A stretch of 64,000 nt of DNA from Chloroflexota bacterium (GTDB lineage: Bacteria; Chloroflexota; UBA11872). The notes under the pieces were generated by a model that worked only from the letters and a program-made list of their open reading frames with translations, had not been told where the DNA came from and did no database searches. Location of the stretch: the NCBI GenBank assembly GCA_028873795.1, contig JAPPNP010000027.1:23488-87487 (forward strand), given 5' to 3'. This document shows, piece by piece, positions 8,295 through 17,808 of this stretch (its first letter is position 1; each line of letters opens with the position of its first letter). The translations under genes and the position numbers were made by a program.

Positions 8295-10799
8295 GTGGAA
8301 TCGACGCGAGACGAATACGAACCGGTCGAATACCTCCGGCGCCTGACGACCAAGGGCCGGCGGATTCTGGCCCAGGCGGAGGTCGAGGCGACCAACCTGG
8401 GGCACTCGACGGTTGGCGCGGATCATTTGCTGCTGGCAATCCTCGCTTCGCCGCAGACTGCGGCGGCGCGCATTCTGCGTGAGGCCCAGGTCGACGTGCT
8501 GAAGCTGCGCGAAGTGTTGGTCGAGGCCTTGGGTCCCGGCGACGACAACGACCCAGGTCGCCGATCGCTTGGTCCGGGCGGGCGGAACGCGCTCCGTGCC
8601 GCCGCGCTGGAAGCCGAGCGCACGGGCGTGCGGTTCATCGGCACCGAGCACCTGCTCCTGGGCGTGCTGGCCCATCATGGTCGACGGGCCGGCGAAGGCC
8701 TGCGCCAGGCCGGGGTCGACTTTCGCTCGATTCGCCGGCGCATCGAAGCGTCGTACCGCCCCGGACGCGTGGGCGGCGGCGGTCGGCGGGCGAGTCGTCG
8801 CGGCCGGCGTCGCACCAAGAGCGCGTTGGCCGAATACGGCACCGACGTGACACGCGCCGCCGCGAGCGGCGACCTGGATCCGGTGGTCGGTCGACGGGCT
8901 GAAATGGATCGGATGATCGAGATTCTCGTTCGACGCACCAAGAACAATCCCGTGCTCGTGGGCGACGCGGGCGTGGGCAAGACAGCCATCGTCGAAGGGC
9001 TGGCGCAGCGCATTCAGGAAGGCGACGTGCCACCCGACTTGCGCAAGGGCCGCATCGTGGCGCTCGATCTGGCCGCGACCATTGCCGGCACCAAGTACCG
9101 CGGCGAGTTCGAGGAACGCGTGCAGGGCGTCATCGCCGAGGCCCGCGGCGATCCCAACGTCATCCTGTTCATCGACGAAGTGCATACCGTCGTCGGCGCT
9201 GGCGGGGCCGCCGGCTCGCTCGATGCCGCCAACATGCTCAAGGGCCATCTCGCGCGCGGCGAGCTGCGGCTCATCGGCGCGACGACTTGGCGCGAATATC
9301 GCCGTCACATCGCCAACGACAAGAGCTTGACTCGGCGGTTGCAGCCCATTGACGTCGGCGAGCCCGATGACGAGTCGGCCATCGCCATTGTGGAGGGCCT
9401 GCGTCCCGTCTATGAGCAGTATCACGGCGTGCAGATCAGCGACGAGGCCTTGGAGGCTTCCGTGAGCATGTCGCGGCGCTACCTGACCGAACGTCAGCTG
9501 CCCGACAAGGCCATCGACCTGATCGATGAAGCCGCGGCCAAGGCCAAGGTGGCGCGACTCACGGCCCCCGAGCGTCTGCGGCAACTCGAGCAGCGCCTCG
9601 ACGACCTGGCGACCACGCGCGCCGATCTGGGCGTGGAGGGGCAGCCGGCGCAGGTACTTGAATTGGCGGCGGCGGAGGCTCAGCTGCGCGAGGAACTGCG
9701 CGACGAACGCCGTGCCTGGGAAGCCGAGGCGCGGGCGAACGTTCCAGTCATCGGCGTACACGAGGTGGCCGGCGTAGTGTCGCGCTGGAGCGGCGTCCCC
9801 ACGCCGACCCTGATCGAGGCCGAAGCCGAGCGATTCTTGGCCATCGAATCGATGCTCCAGAAGCGAGTCGTGGGGCAGGACGAGGCGCTCAATGAGCTCG
9901 GCCGATCGCTGCGCCGCGCGGTTGCCGGCATGCGCGACGAGCGCCGCCCCATCGGGTCGTTTCTCATGATTGGTCCCACCGGCGTCGGCAAGACCGAGAC
10001 GGCTAAGGCCGCGGCCGAATTCGTGAGCGGCGACGAGCACAAGCTCGTTCGCGTGGACATGAGCGAGTTTGGCGAATGGCACGCCGTGTCTCGCCTCGTC
10101 GGGTCACCGCCCGGATATGTTGGGCATGACCAGGCGGGCGAACTCACCGAGTCCGTGCGCCGCAACCCCTTTTCCGTGGTGCTGTTCGACGACGTTGAGA
10201 AAGCCCATCCCCGGACGCTGCACATGATGCTGCAGATCATGGAGGACGGCGTGCTCACCGATGCGAACGGGCGCTCGGTTGACTTCCGCAGCACCATCAT
10301 CGTGATGACCTCCAACCTTGGCGTCGAGGAGTCGCGGGGGCCCAAGATCGGCTTCGGTACCGGTCCGACGCAGCGGGCGGGTGAGCGCGCGGCGTTCGAA
10401 TCACGCATGCGCGACCATGCCCGCCGGCATCTCCCGGCGGAGTTTCTCAACCGCATCGACCGTCTGCTGATATTTCACGATCTGGGTGAAGCCGAGTTGC
10501 GCGAGATCGCGCGGCGGCTGCTCTCGGCGGCGATCCTTCGCGCGCGGGCGGTAGGGCTCGAACTGCACGTCACCTCCGAAGCCCTCGACTTCTTTGTGCG
10601 CGCGGCGGCCGACCGCAATCAGGGTGCGCGCCCCCTGCGTCAACTCGTGAGCCGCTACGTCGACGAGCCGCTGACCGAGCATGTGGTCGATGGCGGCGCC
10701 GCCGGCAAGGAATTCGAACTCCGCGTCGAGGACGGCGAACCCGCGGTCGTTGAGATTCGGGTGGCGGAGGCCGAGGCGGCGCCATCGCCTCGCGAGTGA
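8295..10799 (+). CDS. clpC: ClpC-type AAA+ unfoldase (Clp ATPase)
   Basis: Hsp100 unfoldase, 834 residues, expected to feed substrates to ClpP. The N-terminal double Clp repeat (about 15-150) has the [13 protein letters not shown] and [11 protein letters not shown] pair. AAA domain 1 has Walker A GDAGVGKT (223-230) and Walker B FIDEVH (Asp294-Glu295). AAA domain 2 has Walker A GPTGVGKT (560-567), but its Walker B reads [10 protein letters not shown] (Asp632-Asp633) where Clp proteins have Asp-Glu. Pore motifs KYRGEF and GYVG are present, and an IGFG loop after SNLG fits ClpP binding. No UVR/McsA-type domain is visible in the middle region. The start is a GTG 4 nt after the pilin-like gene. 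Confidence 0.9.
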   Translation: MESTRDEYEPVEYLRRLTTKGRRILAQAEVEATNLGHSTVGADHLLLAILASPQTAAARILREAQVDVLKLREVLVEALGPGDDNDPGRRSLGPGGRNALRAAALEAERTGVRFIGTEHLLLGVLAHHGRRAGEGLRQAGVDFRSIRRRIEASYRPGRVGGGGRRASRRGRRRTKSALAEYGTDVTRAAASGDLDPVVGRRAEMDRMIEILVRRTKNNPVLVGDAGVGKTAIVEGLAQRIQEGDVPPDLRKGRIVALDLAATIAGTKYRGEFEERVQGVIAEARGDPNVILFIDEVHTVVGAGGAAGSLDAANMLKGHLARGELRLIGATTWREYRRHIANDKSLTRRLQPIDVGEPDDESAIAIVEGLRPVYEQYHGVQISDEALEASVSMSRRYLTERQLPDKAIDLIDEAAAKAKVARLTAPERLRQLEQRLDDLATTRADLGVEGQPAQVLELAAAEAQLREELRDERRAWEAEARANVPVIGVHEVAGVVSRWSGVPTPTLIEAEAERFLAIESMLQKRVVGQDEALNELGRSLRRAVAGMRDERRPIGSFLMIGPTGVGKTETAKAAAEFVSGDEHKLVRVDMSEFGEWHAVSRLVGSPPGYVGHDQAGELTESVRRNPFSVVLFDDVEKAHPRTLHMMLQIMEDGVLTDANGRSVDFRSTIIVMTSNLGVEESRGPKIGFGTGPTQRAGERAAFESRMRDHARRHLPAEFLNRIDRLLIFHDLGEAELREIARRLLSAAILRARAVGLELHVTSEALDFFVRAAADRNQGARPLRQLVSRYVDEPLTEHVVDGGAAGKEFELRVEDGEPAVVEIRVAEAEAAPSPRE

Positions 10800-10827
10800 G
10801 CGAGGCTCGCGACTCGTTTGCGGCGGG

Positions 10828-11565
10828 TTGGGTGCGCCGACGCTGAGGTCGATTGGCGAGGTCGCCCGAACCGTCGGCCGGAGCGTTGCGGAGATCGTCT
10901 TCCCGCCTGTGTGCGCCGGTTGCGGCGCGCTCGGCGAGGGCATATGCCCCATCTGCATTTCCCAGCTCGACCCGCTGTCGCACCGGTGCTGTCGCCAGTG
11001 CAACCGCGCGCTCGATCACGGCGACCAGTGCGCCGCGTGCCGTCACCAGGAACGCCGCATCGACCATGTATTCGTGCGCTATCCCTACGAGACGCCCGTG
11101 CGCGACGCAATCCTGCGGCTCAAGTTCAACAACAAGCGATATCTGGCCGCGGCGCTTGCCGGTGTCGCGGCACAGGCCCTGCCCGACCCGCTCGACATCG
11201 ATGCGCTGATACCCATACCTCTGGGCGCCCGGCGCGAGCGGGAGCGTGGTTTCAATCAGAGTCAACTCATCGCGGCCCAATTGACTCGATGGCTGCCCGT
11301 GCCTGTCCTAGACCAGCATGTGATCCGTCACCGCGACACGGTTCCGCAGACCTCCCTGGTGCGGGAGGCGCGTTGGCGAAATGTCATTGGCGCGTTTACC
11401 TGTCTCCACAACATGAGCGGCGCCCGAGTCTTGCTGGTCGACGACGTGGCGGCGACTGGGGCCACCCTCGAGGCGGCCGCGCGTGCGCTCAGGCGTCGCG
11501 GCGCGGCCTGGGTGGGGGCGGTGGTGGCGGCGCGACCGCCGCCGGATCGCTCGCTCGCCCCATAA
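10828..11565 (+). CDS. comF: ComF family phosphoribosyltransferase-like protein
   Basis: ComF-type protein linked to DNA uptake and recombination in competent bacteria. An N-terminal zinc ribbon is formed by CAGC, CPIC, CRQC and CAAC pairs, followed by a phosphoribosyltransferase fold with GFNQSQLIA and the PRPP-binding loop VLLVDDVAATGATLEAA. The reading frame is open into the end of clpC. TTG 10828 is the first plausible start after the clpC stop, but a start inside clpC cannot be excluded. The length of about 245 residues is normal. Its place between clpC and accD looks like a housekeeping run rather than a competence operon. Confidence 0.85.
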   Translation: MGAPTLRSIGEVARTVGRSVAEIVFPPVCAGCGALGEGICPICISQLDPLSHRCCRQCNRALDHGDQCAACRHQERRIDHVFVRYPYETPVRDAILRLKFNNKRYLAAALAGVAAQALPDPLDIDALIPIPLGARRERERGFNQSQLIAAQLTRWLPVPVLDQHVIRHRDTVPQTSLVREARWRNVIGAFTCLHNMSGARVLLVDDVAATGATLEAAARALRRRGAAWVGAVVAARPPPDRSLAP

Positions 11566-11589
11566 GCCCAACTATCCACACCCTGTTGA

Positions 11590-11595
11590 TATACT
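11590..11595 (+). promoter_or_regulatory. Possible -10 element upstream of accD
   Basis: TATACT stands in an A+T-rich patch 65 nt before accD. No clear -35 hexamer is found at 16-18 nt upstream, so this is a weak call. It would allow accDA to be transcribed separately from comF. Confidence 0.25.
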
Positions 11596-11659
11596 CCCCG
11601 ATCTATCCCCGGGAGGCGTAGTGCCATAACTCTTTGCCACGAGCCACGTTACAGATTGC

Positions 11660-12550
11660 GTGATGCCCGTGCGTGATCTGCTTGCCGGTCGCCGTCGCGG
11701 CGGCGTCCCAGCCGATCTCTGGGCCACGTGCCGCAAGTGCGGCGCCATGCACTACCGCCCGGAGTTCGAGGCCGGGTTGCACGTGTGCACCCGCTGCGAC
11801 TACCACGATCGCCTGACGGTCGGCCAGCGGCTTGATCTCCTCTTGGACGACGCCGGGAGCTTCCGGGAGTTGGCGGCGGATGTGCTGACCTCCGATCCGC
11901 TCAAATTCTCCCGGCCGAGTGGGCGCTACCCGGACCGCGTGGCGAAGGCCCAAGAATCTACGGGGCGCTCGGAGGCCGTCGTGTGCGGCGTGGGGCATAT
12001 CCAGGGTCACGAGGTGGCCGTGGGCGTGATGGAATTTGGCTTCATTGCCGGCAGCATGGGCGGGGCCGCCGGCGAGCGCATTGCCCGGCTGTTTGAGCTT
12101 GCCCACGAACGGCGCATTCCGCTGCTGATGGTGACCTCGTCGGGCGGCGCCCGGCAGGACGAGGGTGTGTTTGCCTTGATGCAGATGGCCAAGACGACCG
12201 CCGCCGCCGCGCGACTTGCCGACGCCGGCGTGCCTTACATCGCGCTGATGGCGGATCCCACGCTGGCCGGCGTGACGGCCAGCTTTGCAGCCGTCGCCGA
12301 CGTCATCATCGGCGAGCCGGGCGCCACGATTCGCTTCGCCGGCTCGCGCGTGGTCCAGGGGACGCTGAGCCGCCGGGCGCAGGCCGACGACCATACGGCG
12401 GAGTGGGTGCTGCGGCGCGGCATGATCGACGCGGTCGTCCCACGGCGGGACCAGCGCCGCACCATCGGCCGGCTCATCGAGCTGCTGGCGCCCGCCCGGG
12501 TAACTCGTCGCGCCGAGATTGGTGACACGGCCCAAACCCGGCTGGGCTAG
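11660..12550 (+). CDS. accD: Acetyl-CoA carboxylase carboxyltransferase subunit beta
   Basis: Carboxyltransferase beta subunit, which with AccA moves the carboxyl group from biotin to acetyl-CoA at the start of fatty acid synthesis. The 296 residues begin with a four-cysteine zinc ribbon (CRKC and CTRC at about 24-48). The crotonase-like core follows, with GSMGGAAGERI and TSSGGARQDEG at about 132-175. GTG 11660 is followed at once by ATG 11663, so either may initiate. It lies 12 nt before accA, consistent with one transcript and equal amounts of the two subunits. Confidence 0.93.
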   Translation: MMPVRDLLAGRRRGGVPADLWATCRKCGAMHYRPEFEAGLHVCTRCDYHDRLTVGQRLDLLLDDAGSFRELAADVLTSDPLKFSRPSGRYPDRVAKAQESTGRSEAVVCGVGHIQGHEVAVGVMEFGFIAGSMGGAAGERIARLFELAHERRIPLLMVTSSGGARQDEGVFALMQMAKTTAAAARLADAGVPYIALMADPTLAGVTASFAAVADVIIGEPGATIRFAGSRVVQGTLSRRAQADDHTAEWVLRRGMIDAVVPRRDQRRTIGRLIELLAPARVTRRAEIGDTAQTRLG

Positions 12551-12562
12551 CGAGCGCCGGCC

Positions 12563-13573
12563 GTGCTGGACTTCGAGCGAGATCTCGATGAGCTACGCAG
12601 CCGCATTGCGGAGCTCGAGGCCGAAAGCGACCTGGATTCGGCGTCGGACGTCCTGCGGCAGCTGGAGCTGATGCAGCTCGAGCTCGAGGCGCGCACTGCC
12701 GACGTGTTTTCGCGACTGACGCCCTGGCAGCGCGTGCAGCTAGCCCGCCATCGCGATCGACCCCACACGCTGGACTTCATCGAGCGCATGATTGACGGCT
12801 TCGTCGAGCTGCATGGCGATCGGCGGCACGGCGACGATATGGCCGTCGTCGGCGGCGTCGGTTCCCTGCAGGGTCGGCGGGTCGTGATCGTCGGCCATCA
12901 GAAGGGCCGCGGCACTCGCCAGAACGTCGAGCGCAACTTTGGCATGGCGCACCCCGAGGGCTACCGCAAGGCCATCCGCCTGTTCCAGCTTGCGGCGCGC
13001 TTTGGTCTTCCCGTCATCACCCTGCTCGACACGCCCGGCGCCGGTCCGGCATTGGAGGATGAGGAGCGTGGCCAATCCTGGGCCATCGCCGAGAGCATGG
13101 CCGTGATGGCGCGATTGGAAACGCCCATCGTCGTTGCGGTCATCGGCGAAGGGGGCAGCGGCGGCGCACTGGCGATGGGCGTTGGCGATCGCATTCTGAT
13201 GCTGGAGCACGCGATCTACTCCGTGGCCTCGCCGGAGGCTGCCGCCGCGATCATTTGGCGGGACTCGAAATTCGCCGAGCGCGCCGCCGAGGCCCTTGGG
13301 CTGACCTCGGATGTTCTCTACGCGGCGGATCTCATCGATCGCATCGTCCCGGAACCGCCCGGGGGCGCGCATCGAGACTACGACGCCACCGCGGAGAATC
13401 TCGCGGCGGCGCTCGTCGACGCGTTGGAGGAGCTTCAGGCTGTTCCGCCGGCCGACCTGGTCACGGAGCGGTACGCCAAGTTTCGCGCCATGAGCGCCCA
13501 CATGGAATCGTCGCCGGACGATGCGGTGGTCGACGGTTCGAGCGTCGTGCCGGAGGACCGTCACGGCCTGTAG
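12563..13573 (+). CDS. accA: Acetyl-CoA carboxylase carboxyltransferase subunit alpha
   Basis: Alpha subunit of the carboxyltransferase, 336 residues. A helical N-terminal region (LDFERDLDELRSRIAELE) is followed by LTPWQRVQLARHRDRPHTLDFI, GHQKGRGT, NFGMAHPEGYRKA, LLDTPGA and GEGGSGGALAMGVGDRILM, all conserved in AccA. It forms an alpha2-beta2 complex with AccD encoded directly upstream. The C-terminal 25 residues after the core are not conserved. No biotin carboxylase or carrier gene is in the window. Confidence 0.95.
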   Translation: MLDFERDLDELRSRIAELEAESDLDSASDVLRQLELMQLELEARTADVFSRLTPWQRVQLARHRDRPHTLDFIERMIDGFVELHGDRRHGDDMAVVGGVGSLQGRRVVIVGHQKGRGTRQNVERNFGMAHPEGYRKAIRLFQLAARFGLPVITLLDTPGAGPALEDEERGQSWAIAESMAVMARLETPIVVAVIGEGGSGGALAMGVGDRILMLEHAIYSVASPEAAAAIIWRDSKFAERAAEALGLTSDVLYAADLIDRIVPEPPGGAHRDYDATAENLAAALVDALEELQAVPPADLVTERYAKFRAMSAHMESSPDDAVVDGSSVVPEDRHGL

Positions 13574-13729
13574 CCCGTCGACCCGTTGCCGGCATCCCCG
13601 ACGGCGCCCGAATTGTGAGTTGCCGTCCTGAACGTCCGTCGAACGGCAGCGCTGGCCGGACTCAGCGCGCTGGGACTGGCGGCTCGCGCCGTCGCGCGGT
13701 CGTCCGACGCGGTCGCGGCGACGGTCTCG

Positions 13730-14494
13730 GTGCCGCTGCCGCGGCTGCCGCGGGGGCTCGATGGGCTGACGGTCCAGGTCGTGTCCGACCTTCACGTGCG
13801 TTCGTCCCGCACGCCCAGCTTGACCGCCCTGCGCCGGCTCGCCGGCACTCGACCGGATTTTCTCTTCGCCTGTGGCGACCTCAGCGACCAAGTTGACGCC
13901 GCGCCATTAGTGGCCGAGGCCCTGGCGGCGATCGAGCCCGTGCACGGCGCCTACGCCGTTTGGGGCAACCATGACCTTTTCGTGTCTCGCGCCGCGACCG
14001 ACCCGGCGTGGATCGGCTATCGCACGCAGCCGCTGGGTTTCATGCGGCAGGTGTTTCAAGCCCAGGGCATCTCGATGCTCAACAATGCCCACGCCCGCCA
14101 CCGGATCGGCGGCGCGGAGCTGGCCATCGTCGGCATCGGCGATGCGACCCACCGGGGCGACGACGCGGCGCGTGCATGTGATGGGGTCGATGAGGACGTG
14201 TTCACCCTCGTGCTGACGCACAATCCCGACGCCGTGCCGCGCCTCGGGCGAGCGCGCGCCGATCTCGTGGTGTGCGGGCACACCCACGGCGGGCAGATCG
14301 TGCCGCCGCTCATGACGGCGCCGATGACCAGCACGCGCTCGCCACTCCCGAGGCCCAGCGGCCTGATGCACATTGACGGCCGACTGGTGTTCATCACCCG
14401 CGGGGTCGGTACGGTCGGCATCCCCATGCGCGTGAATGCGCCGGCGGAAGTGCCGCGGCTGACCCTGGTTCGCATCGGCGAGCCCGACCAGTAG
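13730..14494 (+). CDS. Metallophosphoesterase, membrane-associated YaeI-like
   Basis: Calcineurin-like phosphoesterase of 254 residues. The metal-binding motifs are SDLHV, GDLSD, GNHDLF, THNPD and GHTHGGQ in the usual order. The closest style is the UDP-2,3-diacylglucosamine/YkuE-YaeI group, but the substrate cannot be assigned. Upstream the frame stays open to the stop at 13616 and encodes NVRRTAALAGLSALGLAARA, which looks like a twin-arginine or N-terminal membrane segment. The gene may therefore start at an unusual codon near 13628, since no ATG, GTG or TTG lies there. Confidence 0.8.
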   Translation: MPLPRLPRGLDGLTVQVVSDLHVRSSRTPSLTALRRLAGTRPDFLFACGDLSDQVDAAPLVAEALAAIEPVHGAYAVWGNHDLFVSRAATDPAWIGYRTQPLGFMRQVFQAQGISMLNNAHARHRIGGAELAIVGIGDATHRGDDAARACDGVDEDVFTLVLTHNPDAVPRLGRARADLVVCGHTHGGQIVPPLMTAPMTSTRSPLPRPSGLMHIDGRLVFITRGVGTVGIPMRVNAPAEVPRLTLVRIGEPDQ

Positions 14495-14558
14495 GCTTGG
14501 CGCATTCGATGGCCGGGTTCGTGGCCCGCCGAACGCTGGATGTGAGCAGGAGTCGCTG

Positions 14559-15332
14559 ATGGACTTTGGCCTTGGTGACCGGGTTGCGCTCGTCACGGGT
14601 GGGAGCCGCGGGATCGGCCGGGCGATTGCCCTCAGTCTTGCCGCCGAGGGCTCTGACGTGGCCATCGTCGCGCGAGGCGGCGAAGATTTGCGCCGCACGG
14701 CTAACGAAGTCGCCGCGCTGGGCGTTCGCGCCACGTCGCTTTCTTTGGACATGCGCGACACCGCCGCACCGTCCCAAGCCGTCGCGCGCACGGTGGCCGA
14801 GCTTGGCGGCATCAATGTGCTGGTCAACAACGTCGGTGGCGCCATGGGCGACAGCGACTTTGCGACGGGTACCGACGAGCAATGGTCCGCGACGTTTGAC
14901 GTCAATCTGAGCGCGGCGGTGCGGGCCAGTCGCGCGGCGGTGCCGCTCATGAAAGCCGCCGGCTGGGGCCGCATCGTGCACATCACGTCAATCTATGGCC
15001 GCGAGTCCGGTGGCCCGCCCGCCTACAACGCGGCGAAATCGGCCATGAACAGCTTGGCGACGTCGATGGCGCGCGAGCTGGCGCCCTTCGGCATCACGGT
15101 CAACGCGGTGGCGCCGGGATCGATTCTGTTTCCGGGCGGCGGCTGGGAGCGGCGACAGCGCCGAGATCCCGAGGGCATGGCGGCGTTCGTCGAACGCGAC
15201 ATGCCGATGGGACGATTTGGCCGTCCCGAGGAAGTCGCCGCCATGGTGGCGTTCCTGGCCTCCGAACAGGCCAGCCTCGTCACCGGCGCCTGCATCAACG
15301 TGGACGGCGGGCAGTCCCGCTCGAATATCTAG
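14559..15332 (+). CDS. SDR family oxidoreductase
   Basis: Short-chain dehydrogenase/reductase of 257 residues, similar to 3-oxoacyl-ACP reductase-type enzymes. The NAD(P)-binding motif is TGGSRGIGRA near 13-22, NNVGG is near 90, and the catalytic Ser and Tyr-x3-Lys are in ITSIYG and YNAAK. The start ATG has an AGGAG site 7 nt upstream. The gene converges on an aldo/keto reductase gene and shares CTAG with it as the stop of both. Substrate unknown. Confidence 0.88.
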   Translation: MDFGLGDRVALVTGGSRGIGRAIALSLAAEGSDVAIVARGGEDLRRTANEVAALGVRATSLSLDMRDTAAPSQAVARTVAELGGINVLVNNVGGAMGDSDFATGTDEQWSATFDVNLSAAVRASRAAVPLMKAAGWGRIVHITSIYGRESGGPPAYNAAKSAMNSLATSMARELAPFGITVNAVAPGSILFPGGGWERRQRRDPEGMAAFVERDMPMGRFGRPEEVAAMVAFLASEQASLVTGACINVDGGQSRSNI

Positions 15333-16297
15333 CCCGCCGGGTCCGAGGCCTCATCGAGCCGCGCGATCTCGTCGGCCGTCAATTCCCAGCCGGCGGCATC
15401 GATATATGCGTCGAGCTGCTCGGTGGTATCCGGTCCGGCGATGGCCGTGGCCACCTCGGGGCGCGAGATCACCCACCGAATGGCGACGGCGGTTGGATTG
15501 CGCCCGTGGGCGGCGCCGATTTCCCGCAACACGTCAATGACCCGCTGCGCCCGGTCGGTGAGGACCGACTCCAACTCGTAGGGTGGTTGCCGCTCCCACA
15601 GCGTGCCCGCAGGGGCCGGCTGGCCCTGTTCCAGGTCGCCACTCAGCACGCCGACGGCGAGCGGCGAAAAGGCCATGACCCCGATGCCGAACTCCCGGCA
15701 GAAGGGGAACAGCTCCTGCTCCGGGTCGCGGCACAGCAGGCTGTACTGGTTTTGCGTGGTGATGAAGCCGGGCGCGACCGCCCGGTCGGCCAGCCAGAGC
15801 GCCTGGCACGCCTCCCACGCTTGGTAGCTGGAGACGCCCCAATAGCGCGTCTTGCCGCTGGCCACGACATCCGTCATCGCCCGCACCGTCTCTTCCAGCG
15901 GCGTGGTTTGATCCCGCCAGTGGACGATGTAGATGTCCACGTGGTCGGTCTGGAGCCGGCGCAGGCTGCGGTCGATCTCGCGCATGATGTGGTAGCGCGA
16001 GCTGCCGATGTCGTTTGGCCCCTGGCCCACGATCGACGTCACCTTGGTGGTGATGACCAACTCGTCGCGCTGTCCCGGCAACACGCGACCCAGCACCTGC
16101 TCCCCGATGCCGCCGACGTAGGTGTTGGCGCAGTCGATGAAGTTGACGCCCCGATCGATGGCGTGCCGGATGATCCCCTCCATCAGGTCCTGGTCGGTCA
16201 TGCCGCGGAATCCGCATCCAAGCGCGACCCGGGACACCTTGAGCCCCGAACGACCCATGTTCACGTATTCCATCGGGCTCAACTCCTTGCTGGTCAA
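15329..16297 (-). CDS. Aldo/keto reductase
   Basis: NADP-dependent oxidoreductase of the AKR superfamily, 322 residues, a soluble TIM barrel. The conserved elements are GCGFRGM near the N-terminus, FIDCANTYVGG with the catalytic Asp and Tyr, the DHVDIYIVHWRD strand, WGVSSY, and AIRWVISRPEV with IAGPDT for cofactor binding. YgdS/Gpr-like enzymes have the same layout. It reads away from the DapA-family gene, with about 100 nt between the divergent starts. Confidence 0.88.
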   Translation of the reverse strand: MTSKELSPMEYVNMGRSGLKVSRVALGCGFRGMTDQDLMEGIIRHAIDRGVNFIDCANTYVGGIGEQVLGRVLPGQRDELVITTKVTSIVGQGPNDIGSSRYHIMREIDRSLRRLQTDHVDIYIVHWRDQTTPLEETVRAMTDVVASGKTRYWGVSSYQAWEACQALWLADRAVAPGFITTQNQYSLLCRDPEQELFPFCREFGIGVMAFSPLAVGVLSGDLEQGQPAPAGTLWERQPPYELESVLTDRAQRVIDVLREIGAAHGRNPTAVAIRWVISRPEVATAIAGPDTTEQLDAYIDAAGWELTADEIARLDEASDPAG

Positions 16298-16395
16298 CGC
16301 CCCGCGGCGGCGATGATGCCACTCTCGCGCCGCTCGCGCGTAGACGACGCCTATAATCAGCCGCAGCCGGCCCGCACCAGTACTTGGACTCCCGA

Positions 16396-17322
16396 ATGAC
16401 GACGTTTCAGTCCCGTATTCACGGGGTGATTCCGGCGCTGCTCACGCCGCTCCACGCCGATTTCAGCGCGGACGAATCCGGGCTGCGCCGGCTCACTCGA
16501 CGCGTCGTCGACGCCGGATGCCACGGATTTGTGGTGCTTGGCACGACTGGCGAGTTTGCCTCTATCGACGATGCGGACCGCGAGGTCGTCATCCGGGCGG
16601 CCGTCGATGAGGCTGATGGCGCGGTGCCCGTGATCGTGGCGTGCGGGCAGCCCAACGTGCGACGGACCCACGAGCAGCTCCGCGAGGCCGGCGATCTTGG
16701 CGCCGACGGCGTGCTGGTCAATCCGCCGTTCTACTTTGAAATGACGCAGGACGAGCTCGTTGGCCATTTCGAGGGCGTCGTGCGCGAGTCGCCGGTTCCT
16801 GTGCTCCTCTACAACATCCCGCGCCTGACCGGAGTCCCCGCCGAGCCCGCGACGTTGCCCCGGCTGCGCGACGTCGGGGTGCAGGGCACCAAGGACAGCT
16901 CCGGCTCTGTGTCGAACGTGATGAGCTATCTGGCCGCCACCCGCGGAGGCCCCGAGTTTCGCGTCATTGTGGGCGGGGACGTGACGTTCCTCCACGCACT
17001 CATCTCAGGCGCGGCGGCCACCACCGGCATGACGCCCAACCTGGCGCCGCAATTGAACCTGGACATCTACGAGGCCTGGCGCGTCGGCGACCTCGAAGCC
17101 GCGGCGGCCGCGCAGAATCGCACCAACGAATTCCTGGAGCTGTTCCAAGCGCTGCCTGGATTCCCGCACGCCAACGCCAAGGGACTGCTGAGCCGCGTGG
17201 GGGTCATGGAGCGGTGGGTGGCCCCGCCGAAGACCTCCCAGGACGACGCCCAGCTCGACGCTGCTTTCGAGCTTCTGAAGTCTTACCTGCCCGAGTTCGC
17301 CCCGACCGCCGTTCCCGCGTAG
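16396..17322 (+). CDS. DapA-family (DHDPS/NAL) class I aldolase
   Basis: Pyruvate-dependent aldolase family protein, 308 residues. GTTGE lies at 49-53, Tyr139 is in YNIPRLTG and the Schiff-base lysine is Lys166 in GTKDSSG. These residues are shared by dihydrodipicolinate synthase, N-acetylneuraminate lyase and 2-keto-3-deoxy sugar aldolases, so the exact reaction is open. The absence of other lysine genes, and the sialidase about 12.5 kb away, make a catabolic aldolase as likely as DapA. ATG 16396 is preferred over an upstream TTG because it matches the family N-terminus. Confidence 0.85.
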   Translation: MTTFQSRIHGVIPALLTPLHADFSADESGLRRLTRRVVDAGCHGFVVLGTTGEFASIDDADREVVIRAAVDEADGAVPVIVACGQPNVRRTHEQLREAGDLGADGVLVNPPFYFEMTQDELVGHFEGVVRESPVPVLLYNIPRLTGVPAEPATLPRLRDVGVQGTKDSSGSVSNVMSYLAATRGGPEFRVIVGGDVTFLHALISGAAATTGMTPNLAPQLNLDIYEAWRVGDLEAAAAAQNRTNEFLELFQALPGFPHANAKGLLSRVGVMERWVAPPKTSQDDAQLDAAFELLKSYLPEFAPTAVPA

Positions 17323-17331
17323 GCGCCGCGC

Positions 17332-17736
17332 CTAGCCGGGCGGTCCGACTGGCGACCCATCGTCGTGTCGGCCGCGAATCGGGCCCGGTCGCACCCGCTT
17401 GGCGGTGAGCGCGCCGACCGCGGTTGCCGCCTTTGGCGATGCCCCCGCCTGGCGCACGATCGTGGTGGTGGATTCCATCACGTGGTGATAAAGGGTGTCG
17501 CCGTCCGCGACCGGCGCCCCGGGCGTATCGGCCAGCCAGATCTTCGCCAGTCGCTCCGACAGCAACTCCGCCAGCACGGTAAAGTCTCGCGCCAGCCGCG
17601 CCTCGGTGGACTCGGCGGCCCCGGCGTCGGCCCTGCGCCCACGCCGAACCCGTGAAGCCAGCCAGGCGATGCACGTCCCGGCTATCAGTCCAGCGGCGAC
17701 GCCGCTGCCGAGAGCCGCGGCAAGCGAAGCAGTCAT
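17332..17736 (-). CDS. Hypothetical protein with one N-terminal membrane helix
   Basis: A 134-residue protein not recognised as a known family. Residues about 4-28 form a glycine/alanine-rich membrane helix followed by RVRRGRR, so the rest should be cytoplasmic. The body has an amphipathic stretch (RLARDFTVLAELLSERLAKIWLAD) and a Pro/Arg/Gly-rich tail. It converges tightly on the DapA-family gene, with 9 nt between stops. Confidence 0.55.
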   Translation of the reverse strand: MTASLAAALGSGVAAGLIAGTCIAWLASRVRRGRRADAGAAESTEARLARDFTVLAELLSERLAKIWLADTPGAPVADGDTLYHHVMESTTTIVRQAGASPKAATAVGALTAKRVRPGPIRGRHDDGSPVGPPG

Positions 17737-17808
17737 GCGCCAGTCTAAGCGAGCGTGGCCCTCACTACGCGCTCATGCCACTAGCCGCTAGCGGCCCCTT
17801 TGGGTCCG

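Noticed and set aside
10681..10827. Extended N-terminus of comF inside clpC
   Set aside because: The frame is open but encodes Arg/Ala-rich sequence with no similarity to ComF N-termini; a start after the clpC stop fits better.
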